DNA of 64,000 nt, from contig OZ005702.1 of the NCBI GenBank assembly GCA_963930775.1, forward strand, positions 6,262,001 to 6,326,000, given 5' to 3'. The translations under genes were made by a program, and so were the position numbers. Origin of the DNA: Cliona cf. orientalis (taxonomy: Eukaryota; Porifera; Demospongiae; Clionaida; Clionaidae). Under the pieces are notes generated by a model. It was not told where the DNA came from. It did not search any database and saw only the letters and a program-made list of their open reading frames with translations. Below, piece by piece: positions 43,474-54,500 of the stretch (its first letter is position 1; each line of letters begins with the position of its first letter).

Positions 43474-44115
43474 AAAACTGAATTCTACAATCAGAGTCTT
43501 CAAGCGTATCATTAATACTTGTAGCTTATTGAACTTAATTGATTATTCTTTAATTTGTACTAGCTACTGATTCCAAGTTTATATAGCTATGTATAGAGCT
43601 GATATAGATTTATAGGACATTGTATACTTAGTCTAGCACTAAAGCATAATAATACTTATTGAAAGATTATTAAGACTGAGCTAGGTGTTGAGCAAAGTTA
43701 CAATGGCCAGTTGCAGCTTATAGCTACTTCTTTAGGCGTTGTTATATGCGTGATGGTGCAGACTATATACTGGGCATGATTTAGCCCTGAGGTATGAGAT
43801 TCATGCTATAATGGTGTATATATTGAATAGGTAGGTATATAATATGCATCCTCAATGACTTCAGACCAGACCCCATAGCTATATAGCAGCCACAACTCCT
43901 TCACAGTACTAGTACGCTGCGCGCTCACACAACAGCTCATGCACTTCATTTCATGTGTGGGTGAAGCAAAACACCTCCCTGGTATCCCGTATTCACATTG
44001 GTGTAGTCTGCTTCATGGCATCATGCATGTACAGTTGACCTTCAATTGTCACACCCACTGACTCTGCATCCAGATCAAAGGCCACACAAGAATGAATGAA
44101 TGCACAGGAGTGCAG
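43474..44115. other. Intergenic region
   Basis: AT-rich with no conserved frame. Nothing recognised apart from short 'tagctatata' runs. Confidence 0.6.
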
Positions 44116-44574
44116 AACCCTCACCGCTACATGCATGCATATAATATAGCTGGAGGTGTATCGCATGCCATGGCTCACTGTGTATACTATTCAATGCCAG
44201 GAGTATTGAACTACATAGCTATACCCTGCACCTGAACAGGGTTGTGGTACTACTAAACTAGTACATACCCTGCACCTAAACAGGGTTCTGGAACTAGCCT
44301 TAGAGTCAGTGATCTAAGAGTTGGGGGAAGGCACCTGGCTCTGCCACTATATATAAACTGAAACCCTCTGTGACATACCGTTCAACTGAATTATGCACTT
44401 GAGAGCCACTGCCTGTTTACACTGTTACTGCATTGACAACTGACCAGCAAAGCACAGAATGACAATCAGTCATGTAGTTGAGGTAGGTGCCATGTAAACA
44501 CAGACTGGCAAGTTGCAACAGCTGCACCGCACTAGCTACTACTCCACTGGGCAGGACTTAACATGACCACTCTT

Positions 44575-44839
44575 GATAATTGAGACTCAGTTATCATTAA
44601 GCCCGGTAAAGGCTAGTGTTGTTAGAACAGGCAAGAGAGAAGTGAAGTTAGTGGATGGAGAAAAAAACCAGCCCCTCAGTTAGGATATTACCATCAATCT
44701 TACACTCCGCTGCCATCGGGGCCCAGTAGCTCAGTTGGGAAGAGTGTCTGACTAGATATCAGAAGGTCCTGGGTTCAAATCCCGGCTGGATCCTGAGATT
44801 TTTTCTCCATCCACTAACTTCACTTCTCTCTTGCCTGTT
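44575..44839 (+). mobile_element. tRNA-headed SINE-like insertion with 17-bp target duplication
   Basis: Flanked by direct repeats TTAACATGACCACTCTT (44558-44574 and 44840-44856). The other host-repeat copy has this sequence once. Inside, 44720-44793 folds as a tRNA-like cloverleaf: an A box (tagctcagttggg) at 44727, B box (ggttcaaatcc) at 44772, anticodon-stem tctga/tcaga and an AGA-type loop. Flanking inverted arms 44627-44667 and 44799-44838 place the tRNA-like part in a hairpin loop. RNA polymerase III transcription is expected from the boxes. A long target duplication fits L1-type retroposition. Confidence 0.75.
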
Positions 44840-44923
44840 TTAACATGACCACTCTTCCTTTATGCTACGTATGCGTACTTTCTCTATGACGACCCTTACC
44901 ATTTAGCAAAGGAGGGTTGCGAC

Positions 44924-45300
44924 CAGAGGAGGTAGGACAGGCTTGACCTTTGGCTAATAGTTCACTAATTAAATCGCAAGTAGAGGCTTTCGTGAAGATT
45001 TTTAGAGGATATCGTTGCGATTTTCGAACTTAGCGCTATTGATTTAGTGGGGGAGCCCCTCTTAGTTAGCACTGTAGAGCAATTTTTATGCCTTTGGAAT
45101 GTTAATCAAAGCGGCTAATTGACATTCCAGAGACCAAAAAATTGCTCTACAGTGCTAACAAAGAGGGGCTCCCCCACTAAATCAATAGCGCTGAGTTCAA
45201 AAATCCCAACGAAATCCTCTAAAAATCTTCACGAAAGCCTCTACTAGCAATTTAATTAGTGAACTATTAGCCAAAGGTCAAGCCTGTCCTACCTCCTCTG
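44924..45300. mobile_element. 377-bp foldback element with 9-bp target duplication (MULE-like)
   Basis: Inverted arms of about 150 bp from CAGAGGAGGTAGGACAGGC to its complement, around a short centre. Flanked by GGTTGCGAC at 44915-44923 and 45301-45309. The uninterrupted site exists in the second host-repeat copy near 52465. Long arms plus a 9-bp duplication are typical of Mutator-like foldback elements. No transposase. Confidence 0.85.
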
Positions 45301-45439
45301 GGTTGCGACGGACGGACGGACGGACAGACGGACAAAAATCGCCAGTAACCCTCCGCCTACGCTTTGCGGCGAGGGTTAATTAGCCTTCAAGTAGGGATGG
45401 CAGTGCCAAGCAAGATTTGTAGGGACAATATATCACATC

Positions 45440-48288
45440 TGTAGGAAATGAACTCCTCTGAACTCAGAACTACATTATTAACATTATCAGTTATGTAATA
45501 GTAGATACATATCACGTGATCATTGAGTTGACCTCGTGCTATTGTGTATTGTACATTTATATATTAGATTGCTGAATTAATAATAAAGTGGATACTATTC
45601 TTACATGGCGCTGCGAACAGCTCCGTAAATACTCACAGCAGGATCAACAGAGAAATCTTGCCAAAGGATAATGTCCTACACCTTTCGACAGGGCGATCTA
45701 CCAAAGCTCGACCTTCAAGTCGATCGAGGAACCGACTTCAAAGCATGGAAGTCACAATGGGATGCCTACCTCAGTCTCTCCGGACTCGACAAGCAATCGC
45801 AAACCAAACAGGTACAGGCATTAACCCTCTGTTTCTCGCGTGAAACTGTGACTATCGTCGATAATCTCGGCCTCACGGCGACACAAAAAGGTGACGCCAA
45901 ACAGATCATCACTGCCATACAACGATACGTAGAAGGCCATATCAACGAATCGGTCGAACGCCGAAACTTTCGACAACGCGTCCAGCAACCCGGAGAATCG
46001 TTTGATGATTTTCTGGTGGCCCTCCGAGAGCTGGCCAAAACATGCAAATTTTGCTCAGATCAATGCACAACGACTCAAAAGCATTCGCGATCAAATCATA
46101 GAAGGCCTTACTGATGGCGATACAGTCGAAGACCTCCTCAAAGAGAAAGATTTAACACTCGATAAAACGATCACAACATGCCGCGCCCAAGAGGCCGCTC
46201 AACGACAGCGGGCAGAAATAACGCAGGACACTCGAACAGATCCAGCCATCTGAACAATCCGACGAACCCGCCCCCACCAAGCATCACCCCAAGCTACGCC
46301 AGCACCAGTATGCCCAGGCTGTGGTGGTGGCTTCCACCAAGGAGGCCGAAAGCAGTGCCCTGCCTACAACTTGACATGTCACACATGTAAGCGAGTCGGA
46401 CACCTAGCAAAGGTATGCAGGGGACGGAAACAGTCACTCCCAGCTCAATCACACCCATCAACAATGGCAGTTCAAACCACACCCCACCAAGATCCACGGA
46501 TTAATGCATCACAGGTTGACAACGGCAACAACATCGAACCAGCTCCCACCATCAACGTCCATATATCATCCCTTAATGGTGATACAGAGATTCCAGCCCT
46601 GCCAGACTCAGGAGCTGATATATCAGTAGCAGGCAAAGTAGCTCTCGGCCGCCTAGGGGAACACGAAGACAACCTGCTGCCATCCCAAATCATACCCAGA
46701 GCAGTGAACGGAACAAGAATGCATCCAATTGGGAAGCTACCTGTCAAATTCGCACTTCGAGGCCGACAGTACGTGGAAGATCTCCACATCTATCCCAATG
46801 TCAAGGGAGTACTGCTCTCTTGGAAGGCAGCTAAAGGGCTCAATATCCTACCCCAGTGTTATCCCCAACCTTGTGGTATCCCCTCAGTCAATTCGAACGC
46901 AACACCAGTTACCACCAACCACGCAGTGACCTCACAGCAGATCATGCAAGAGTTCCCAACCGTCTTCGATGGTCATATCAAGACAATGGAAGGAGAAAAG
47001 TTCCACATAGCACTAACCGACGACGCTAAGCCATTCTGCATAAAGGCTCCCCGAGTAATACCATTCGCCTACAGAGATAAACTCAAGGCAGAGCTGGAGC
47101 TACTGCAGCAGCAAGGTATAATAGCACCTGTCACAGAACCGACCGAGTGGTGAGCGCCAATCGTGGTCACTCCCAAGAAAGATACAGACGATATCAGAAT
47201 GTGCGTAGACCTCTCTCGCCTCAACAGATACGTCAAGAGAGAGCGATATCAGTCACTAACCCCATCCCAGGCAGTTGCAGACATTCACGCCAACAATGCA
47301 AAGATATTCACAAAGCTGGATGCGATGAAGGGCTACCACCAGTGTCCACTACATGAAGATAGCCAGCTCCTCACCACCTTTATTACACCATTCGGGCGAT
47401 TCAAGTATCTCCGGGCCCCATACGGCATATCATCCATATCAGAGCACTACAACCGCAGGATGGATGAGGCCTTCGCCGGCCTTACCGGTTACCACCGCAT
47501 CGTCGACGACGTCATTATATACGATAGTGATATTACTGAGCACACAGACCACGTTAGGAAATTTCTGCAAAGATGCGCAGAAAAGCACATCACATTGAAT
47601 GTTTCCAAATGGAAATTTGCTGAACCACAAGCCGACTTGGCCGGATTCACGATAGCAGCCGATGGATATCGCGTCGATCAGTCAATCATTGAAGCCATAG
47701 CCAAATTCCCCACTCCAACCAATCGCACAGACCTCCGTTCCTTCGTCGGTCTCGCAAACCAACTATCAGCAAGCACCGCAACACTAGCTGGACTACTAAC
47801 GCCTTTGCGCCCCCTCCTAAGCACGAAAAATGAGTTTACCTGGTCTTCCGAACTAGACCAAGCATTCATCAAAGCAAAGGAATCACTCACTTCAGCCCCT
47901 ACACTATCATACTTCGATCCAAACAAACCAACCAGATTGTGTACTGATGCCAGCCGCCAAGGACTTGGATTCGTCCTCCAGCAAAAAGTAGGCGATAATT
48001 GGGCGCTCATCCAAGCTGGGTCTCGATTCATCTCAGACACAGAGTCACGGTACGCCATCATTGAGCTGGAGTTATTGGCTGTATCGTGGGCCATCTACAA
48101 GTACAAGCTATTCTTAGCGGGCCTACCACACTTTAAGGTCATCACAGATCACCACCCACTCATCCCGATCCTTAACATTATCAGTTATGTAATAGTAGAT
48201 ACATATCATGTGATCATTGAGTTGACCTCGTGCTATTGTGTATTGTACATTATATTGCTGAATTAATAAAGTGGATACTATTCTTACA
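45440..48288 (+). mobile_element. Defective Ty3/Gypsy LTR retrotransposon
   Basis: 5' LTR 45440-45605 (TGTAGG...TTACA). Remnant 3' LTR about 48171-48288. Target duplication ACATC at 45435-45439 and 48289-48293. Sequence 'tggcgctgcgaacag' follows the 5' LTR as primer site. The 3' part of pol (end of RNase H and all of integrase) and the first ~47 bp of the 3' LTR are deleted in one event whose junction lies at 'cttaacattatcag'. Confidence 0.88.
45671..48176 (+). pseudogene. Broken gag-pol of the defective Gypsy element
   Basis: Gag frame starts at 45671 and shifts near 46045 and again before 46300. Two zinc-binding clusters are visible, including CHTCKRVGHLAKVC. Protease DSGAD is at about 46608. 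An in-frame stop at 47151 separates protease and early RT from the main RT block (CVDLSRLN, YGISSISEHYNR, VDDVIIYDSD). RNase H starts near 47935 (LCTDASRQGLG) and is cut short at the deletion. It cannot be autonomous. Confidence 0.88.
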
Positions 48289-48293
48289 ACATC

Positions 48294-48549
48294 CACTATA
48301 CATCCCTACGCATTAAAGTTTCCTTAGCACATTTACATGAATTGGAGTAGCTATAACTTACAAAAGATGGCAACACTGTAAAATTTTGTATGGCAAAAAT
48401 TTTGTATGGCAAACTTATGAGTTAACAAACTAGTCTTAATACAAAATAAAGTGTCAAACACATCTTAATATATAATATACAATGTCATAATTATGCATAA
48501 AAAGTTGTAGTTTGCAGGATCAAAATTTAATTTTGTTTCAGGATCATGA
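48294..48549. other. 3' flank of the TRPA-type gene
   Basis: AT-rich, with no frame. It contains 'tatacatccctacgc' matching the arm of the TIR element at 52019-52379, so the defective Gypsy element landed in or beside a relic of that family. Confidence 0.5.
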
Positions 48550-51500
48550 TTATTTTCTTGTGACAGCCAGTGCATCACGTACAGAACTTAAAATTGTTTC
48601 AGTCATTGCAGCCATTTCTTCCTTCAAATCTCGTTGATACTTTGCTATATCTCCTTGAACAGTAGTCAGTACTTTCTTAAGCTCTTTGATATCCTTTTCT
48701 TGTTGAGTTGTGTCCGTGCGAATACTGCTTAAGCCCTCATTGGTTAATGACACTTGTTGAAAGAGACCATCGACTTTTTGCCTCATATCTTCAATCCTAT
48801 TTCTTGACTGCATCAAAAATATAAACAGAATCAAGTGTTATTAAGTATAGTTTATAAGAAAAAAAAATAAATGCTAATGATTGTACTATTGATCTTCACT
48901 CTGGTGAGACTATACCATATCTTTATATTAATTAATTTTAATAAACTACTACCGGTATTTTGATGTGTTTCAATCACAGAGACTAACTTGATGGCACAGT
49001 ACAACTTCCAAATCCCAGACCAGTCGTTGTAAGGCACACTGCATGCACGATGTCTGATGCATGCTAGCGCAAGGCTAGCTTTTTATGTATGGGATTATGT
49101 AAGCTGTGGAAGTTGGCCAGTGGTACTTGTCAGAGAAGGTATCACAATGCTTGTAAAGTATTCACTGGATAAGATGTATTCTCTCCATTCCTGCAGTGGG
49201 TATACCTCTGAGTACTTACTTTTCATACTCATGGGCATATCCACTGCAGGAATTAGAGAGAATATAACCTTGATTATCCGAACCCTCCATTATCCAAAGT
49301 TGAGATCATGCATGGAAGCACAGGGCCACAATTTTATACAAAGTATGACCACATGGCCAGTCTATACATGTGCAGTGATCACCATGTTAATTTCTTCTGT
49401 TATAGAGTATAGAATAGTTGTAATAGATACACACCTCAATTTCTCTTGTTATCTCATTGTTATCCTCACGAAGTTTCTTCAGAACCTCATTATCCAATTG
49501 CTTACGACCTTTGCGCTTAAGGAATAGACACCTTCCTCTTAACAGCCATTTTACAAAAGGATATATTGCCTCTTCAACTTCGAAGATATAATTTACCTAA
49601 CGTGTTAATAATAATAAATTAGACAATTTACTGGCCTAGTACATGTAGATTAATACTAACTTTTGTTATAATTCGTGTCAGTGAAGCCTTTCTCCGCTCT
49701 TCCTCTGTTTCCCCCACAGCCATGCCAATCTAGATGTTTAGGGTGTCAAATTTAAAACTCAGATCCATCACATATACATTAATTTTGATCAAAACTTACA
49801 AGAAAATTGTTGAACAGTATAGGCATAGCAATTATGAAAAGAATAAACAGGATGTAGCTTAATACTGGGTAGAGGAGAGGTGAGTGGTTAAAGATAGTCT
49901 CAAAATCAAGTTCCCCTGCTGTTTGTACAAGAACTTTCACTGGAGCAATATAGGCAGTGGCAAATGATGTTATCACAGTAGAAGAGTTGTTTTCTTCCTA
50001 TAAAAAGATAGAGCAAATAGAACTGAAGCAAAAGATGTAACTAATGACACCACATTGTACTACATTAATACTATGCCATAATGCAGCTAAGTGTTCTCCC
50101 TTTAAGTATAATAAAATTAATGAAGAAGTGATGGTGATACATAAATGTGTGCACTTTTAGTCTCAAGATATTATTGTTACCTTTACTAACTCACGAACAA
50201 ATAGCATATAAGAAGGAAATCCAAACGTCAGTATCAGCAAAATTGGTAGATAGATAAGCTTTATGAAATTATAGTAAACATTCAGAAGCATAGTGACTGG
50301 TTCTCCTAGAAAAGGCATGTCCTTTAGCAGAATAATTCCATTAAACCAGGCAAGAAAGAGAGCCACGACACCAATTTGCCACTTCCAGGGAGGTAGACAC
50401 CAGCATCCACTATTACCAATTGGCAAAACGAATACAATACAGCTAACAAACGTAAAAATTTGAAGATAGTTCTCAAATTCTTTTAAGTAGAGCTTTCGTC
50501 GACGCACAAATTGTATCCCTTCAATCGCTAAATTCAGCAGAACAAGAATTATCACAAACACTGCCGCAAAGTAGAGAAAATCGGAGATAGCACCATCCTG
50601 ACCTGAACAATGAAATTATCATTGCTAATAATTAATTATGTCGATGATATTGCCAATATTAGATATTATGCTGGTATAGAAAAAATCTAATAGCTAATAA
50701 TTATTAGTGATGTGACCAATTAGCTATAATATACTATACTCAGTATATACAATTATTAATACCTTGTGTGCAAAATATCATAAACTTACCAGTTTCACCA
50801 CATGTGTTCGAAGGGGCATCTAGATGTCCAAATAAAAATATGCCGGTATAATAATGAAGTATTGTGGCTATTAGCTACATCTTAAAGTGGAGATTCCAAG
50901 CTAATTTGAAATCAGTGGAATTTCTATTGCCAACAGGTGATGTGAAAAGATATATTGACAAGGGGGAAAATAAACTGTGAATTGTTATGAGCTATCTCAA
51001 TTTAGCTACTGATTGGCAGATTCCATTAAAATTATACCTGTGTTATTGCTTGATAAATTGGCAGAGTCAAGACTTGATGATAACCTTCCATTACCTGCAT
51101 GCACACATAATATTATGCACTGCAGTATAGCCGGAATATTTGGCTTACTCACATAACATACATAAACGGTGATCCTGTGCTGAACTTGCAATAGTAACTA
51201 TTTATGACCCGTGCAACCACCAAAATTTTAATTTTATTCCTGCCAATACTATTTCCTAGCTCTTATATACAATAGTGTATCCCGCTAAGCCACTCTTTCC
51301 CTCATTTTCAATTGCCAAAGGGGGCTTTTTCCATAATTATTAATTTGGTGTAACATATGTAAGCCCCCTCTTGCAGATAGGCATCTAGCTACATGTAGCT
51401 ATACAATAATACTACGCTGGAGATTAAGGGGACTCTTCCCCAATTCCTACGCCAATACACATAATGATGGAAATACATGTTGTACAGTAACTGCATTAAT

Positions 51501-54500
51501 TGATGAATGCTGGACCACATCAAACTTACAATTTGATCGCGGATTGGGAAGCAAGAGAGCAAATACTGTCAGAGTCAAAAGAAACAGTAAATAGCAAAAG
51601 ATGTATAGAAGTAGACCAGGCAAGCCAATCCTCCACCACTTGTAGGTAACAAATTCTTTCACAAGGGGATGTTTCAATAACTTTTCATTCTCAAACTTGA
51701 CCTGTTTATGTGAAGTGTATACACATGATCCTCATTCTCCCACACATTTTAAATTCTAGTATACCATTAATTTCAGTGGATGTATTAGAGATTCACAATC
51801 ACTTGCTTGGGTAGTAATGGGTCGTTGCTGGCCTTTGCCATCTACTTGGGCAATTCCGTCACTTTGTACAATCATTTCTATACTGTTTGGTGATTCCTGT
51901 TCACATTTGATCCCTTGTACAGATAGATGGATGTCGTCCTCAATCAACTCAAACTTGCTGCTCATTAAGTGACACCAGTCTCCTTGCTTCTTATCTGATC
52001 CTATAATTATACAAGTATAAAAAACAATTGAATAAAATTGAAGAATGAAGTAGGGATGGCAGGATCAAAAAGTACACAAACAAGAGATAATCGTATCTAC
52101 TATACATCCCTACGCTTGCTATTTGAGGGTTACAAAAATAATCAGTAATATTATACAATTGAATCAAAACTGATAAACTCAAACTTTATGATGAGAACTA
52201 GGGAACAACCTGAATATCTCCCACATACTGCACTCAACGAACGCGTCAACATTAATAGGTGCATAATAGTCAAGAAAAGCAAGCGTAGGGATGTATAGTA
52301 GATACGATTATCTCTTGTTTGTGTACTTTTTGATCCTGCCATCCCTACTTCATTCTTCAATATTATTCAATTGTTTTTTATTAACCCTCACCGCAAACCG
52401 TAGGCGGAGGGTTACTGCAATCGTTTGGCGATTTTTGTCCGTCTGTCCGTCCGTCCGTCCGTCGCAACCCTCCCTTGCTAAATGGTAAGGGTCGTCCTAG
52501 ATAAAGTACACATTCTAGGTATACGTAGCATAAAGGAAGAGTGGTCATGTTAAGTCCTGCCCAGTGGAGTAGTAGTGTGCAGCTGTTGCAACTTGCCAGT
52601 CTGTGTAAGTTACATGGCACCTACCTCAACTACATGACTGATTGCCATTCTGTGCTTTGCTGGTCAGTTGTCAATGCAGTAACAGTGTAAACAGGCAGTG
52701 GCTCTCAAGTGCATAATTCAGTTGACAGAGGCTTTTAGTTTATATAGTGGCATAGCCAGATGCCTTCCCCCAACTCTTAGATCACTGACTCTAAACTAGT
52801 ACCAGAACCCTATTTAGGTGCAGGTACGTAGTTCAGTAGTACCACAATCCTATAACAGTTCAGGTGGAGGGTATGTAGTTCAATATATACTCCTGGCATT
52901 GTACATGCATAGTATTATGCACAGTGAGCCATGCTATATGCATGCATGTAGCGGTGAGGGTTCTGCACTCCTGTGCATTCATACTTGTTTCTGTTCTTTT
53001 TTTATTGTTATACTATATACAACGAAAAATATTTTCAGAAAGTGTCGTTTTGCGTCATAACGCACCTGATTGGTCAGAACCGTAGGGCCGTGTGCAAAAA
53101 CATGGTAACCATGGAGATGCATATGCACGAGGCGCAAAGCGTCGCGCGCTCGGCGCGGCCGGCCATTGATCGCGAGTTCGAGTACTCGAGTACGAGTACA
53201 TACGAGTACAGCCTTGGGGCCGACCGGCCCTCGGCCTAGGCTGCAGTACAGCTAGCTAGCTATAGCCTAGCCTAGCCTAGCCCTAATCTCTCGATCTTGC
53301 GCCGGCGCCAGCATCGACGCCGGTTTGAGCGGAGTGAGAACGTCATCGTTGTACTCGCAAGTTGGGCCCACCAAAGTCTCCGACTTTTCGCATATCTATG
53401 CTTCTTGCAAAGCAAGACTGAAGAGGCGAGTTAACTGTTCGCTGTCATACCGGTACTAGAGTATCCATGCTAGAGTGGAGCTAAGTCTCTTGGCTCATTA
53501 AATTCCACCTGCAGTGAGGGGTGTGGTCTACAGATCCGTTTGTCTGCGCATGCGCATACATTTTAGTGGCAATATGGGAGTTTCAAGCTTTAACAACATA
53601 GAGGAGCAACCCTGACTATCTGAGTTGAGATACCGACTTGAATGCGTTCATATATTAAAAACATCATGACATTTATCCATTTCTAATAATTATTGAATAC
53701 AGTCATGCTGATACAAATAATTTAATTTATAGTCAGCATAATAATGTCATTCAGGAGCGCATGATCATGCGCTCCTGTGTCATTATTGTAGTGCATAATT
53801 ACATTGTTGTGACATTATACATACTTGTACTTAGTGTAATTTATCAGTGCCATCTTATCACCAGTGTAATTATAAGTGGAAGCTTAATGGGAGGTGTCAA
53901 AATTCGTAACCACGCCCCTCATTAACTTGCGTTCATATGCCTATAATAGTATTATTTAGGCGGCCCATGAGACTCTGCTTAGGGAGAAAACTGAGTTTTA
54001 AGTTTTATTGTTGGCAGCAGCTAGCTCAGTACCGGGCATAATTTTATGAGCGGCGTTATATACCCAAAACCTGCTTCCAACTTAGAAAATTTCCAGAGTA
54101 TAAGGGGAAATAAAAAGAATCAATGAATAGAGCAAGGATCGAACTGGGGTCCATAAATTCATACACCAGAGCCCTAGCCACTACACCACCCTGAATGCTG
54201 CTGCCATGCAGTGCCTCTTTTGTCACGACTTTATAGACAATAGTAGTAGTAACCCTTATGTGTCAAACACTACCCTAAACCCAAACCCTACCTGACCTTA
54301 GCCGTTCATATAATATATTGTGCCATTTAGCCCAGCCCCCTATGGGGGCTGGGCCGTGCGCCTATGGCGCGCGGAGCGCGCGGGTTTCAGGTACATAACG
54401 GGATTCTAATTTTATGATCTGTACGTTTAACCACTCCTCGAGCCGCTTGTCGGAGCCTTCGTATGATAGTATGATATCTATGATCGATCCAGCGGAGCGC

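Larger units (their letters stand above)
44116..45377. repeat. Host repeat copy 1, interrupted by two younger insertions
   Basis: Bounded by AACCCTCACCGC at the left and its complement (GCGGCGAGGGTT) at the right, with a run of 'gacggacggacgg' inside the right end. After removing the SINE (44575-44839) and the foldback element (44924-45300) with their target duplications, it is about 0.6 kb. It matches 52383-52962 in reverse orientation. Some similarity continues past the left end, so the borders are provisional. Confidence 0.75.

Noticed and set aside
44720..44793. Functional tRNA gene
   Set aside because: The cloverleaf is imperfect (acceptor mismatch, AGA-type loop with a short variable arm), and it lies inside an insertion with a 17-bp target duplication, so it is a SINE head.
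47678..48094. 138-codon minus-strand frame over the defective Gypsy pol
   Set aside because: Shadow of the RT/RNase H coding strand.
49057..49527. 156-codon plus-strand frame
   Set aside because: Antisense to a TRPA exon and intron, with no conserved motif or splice context.
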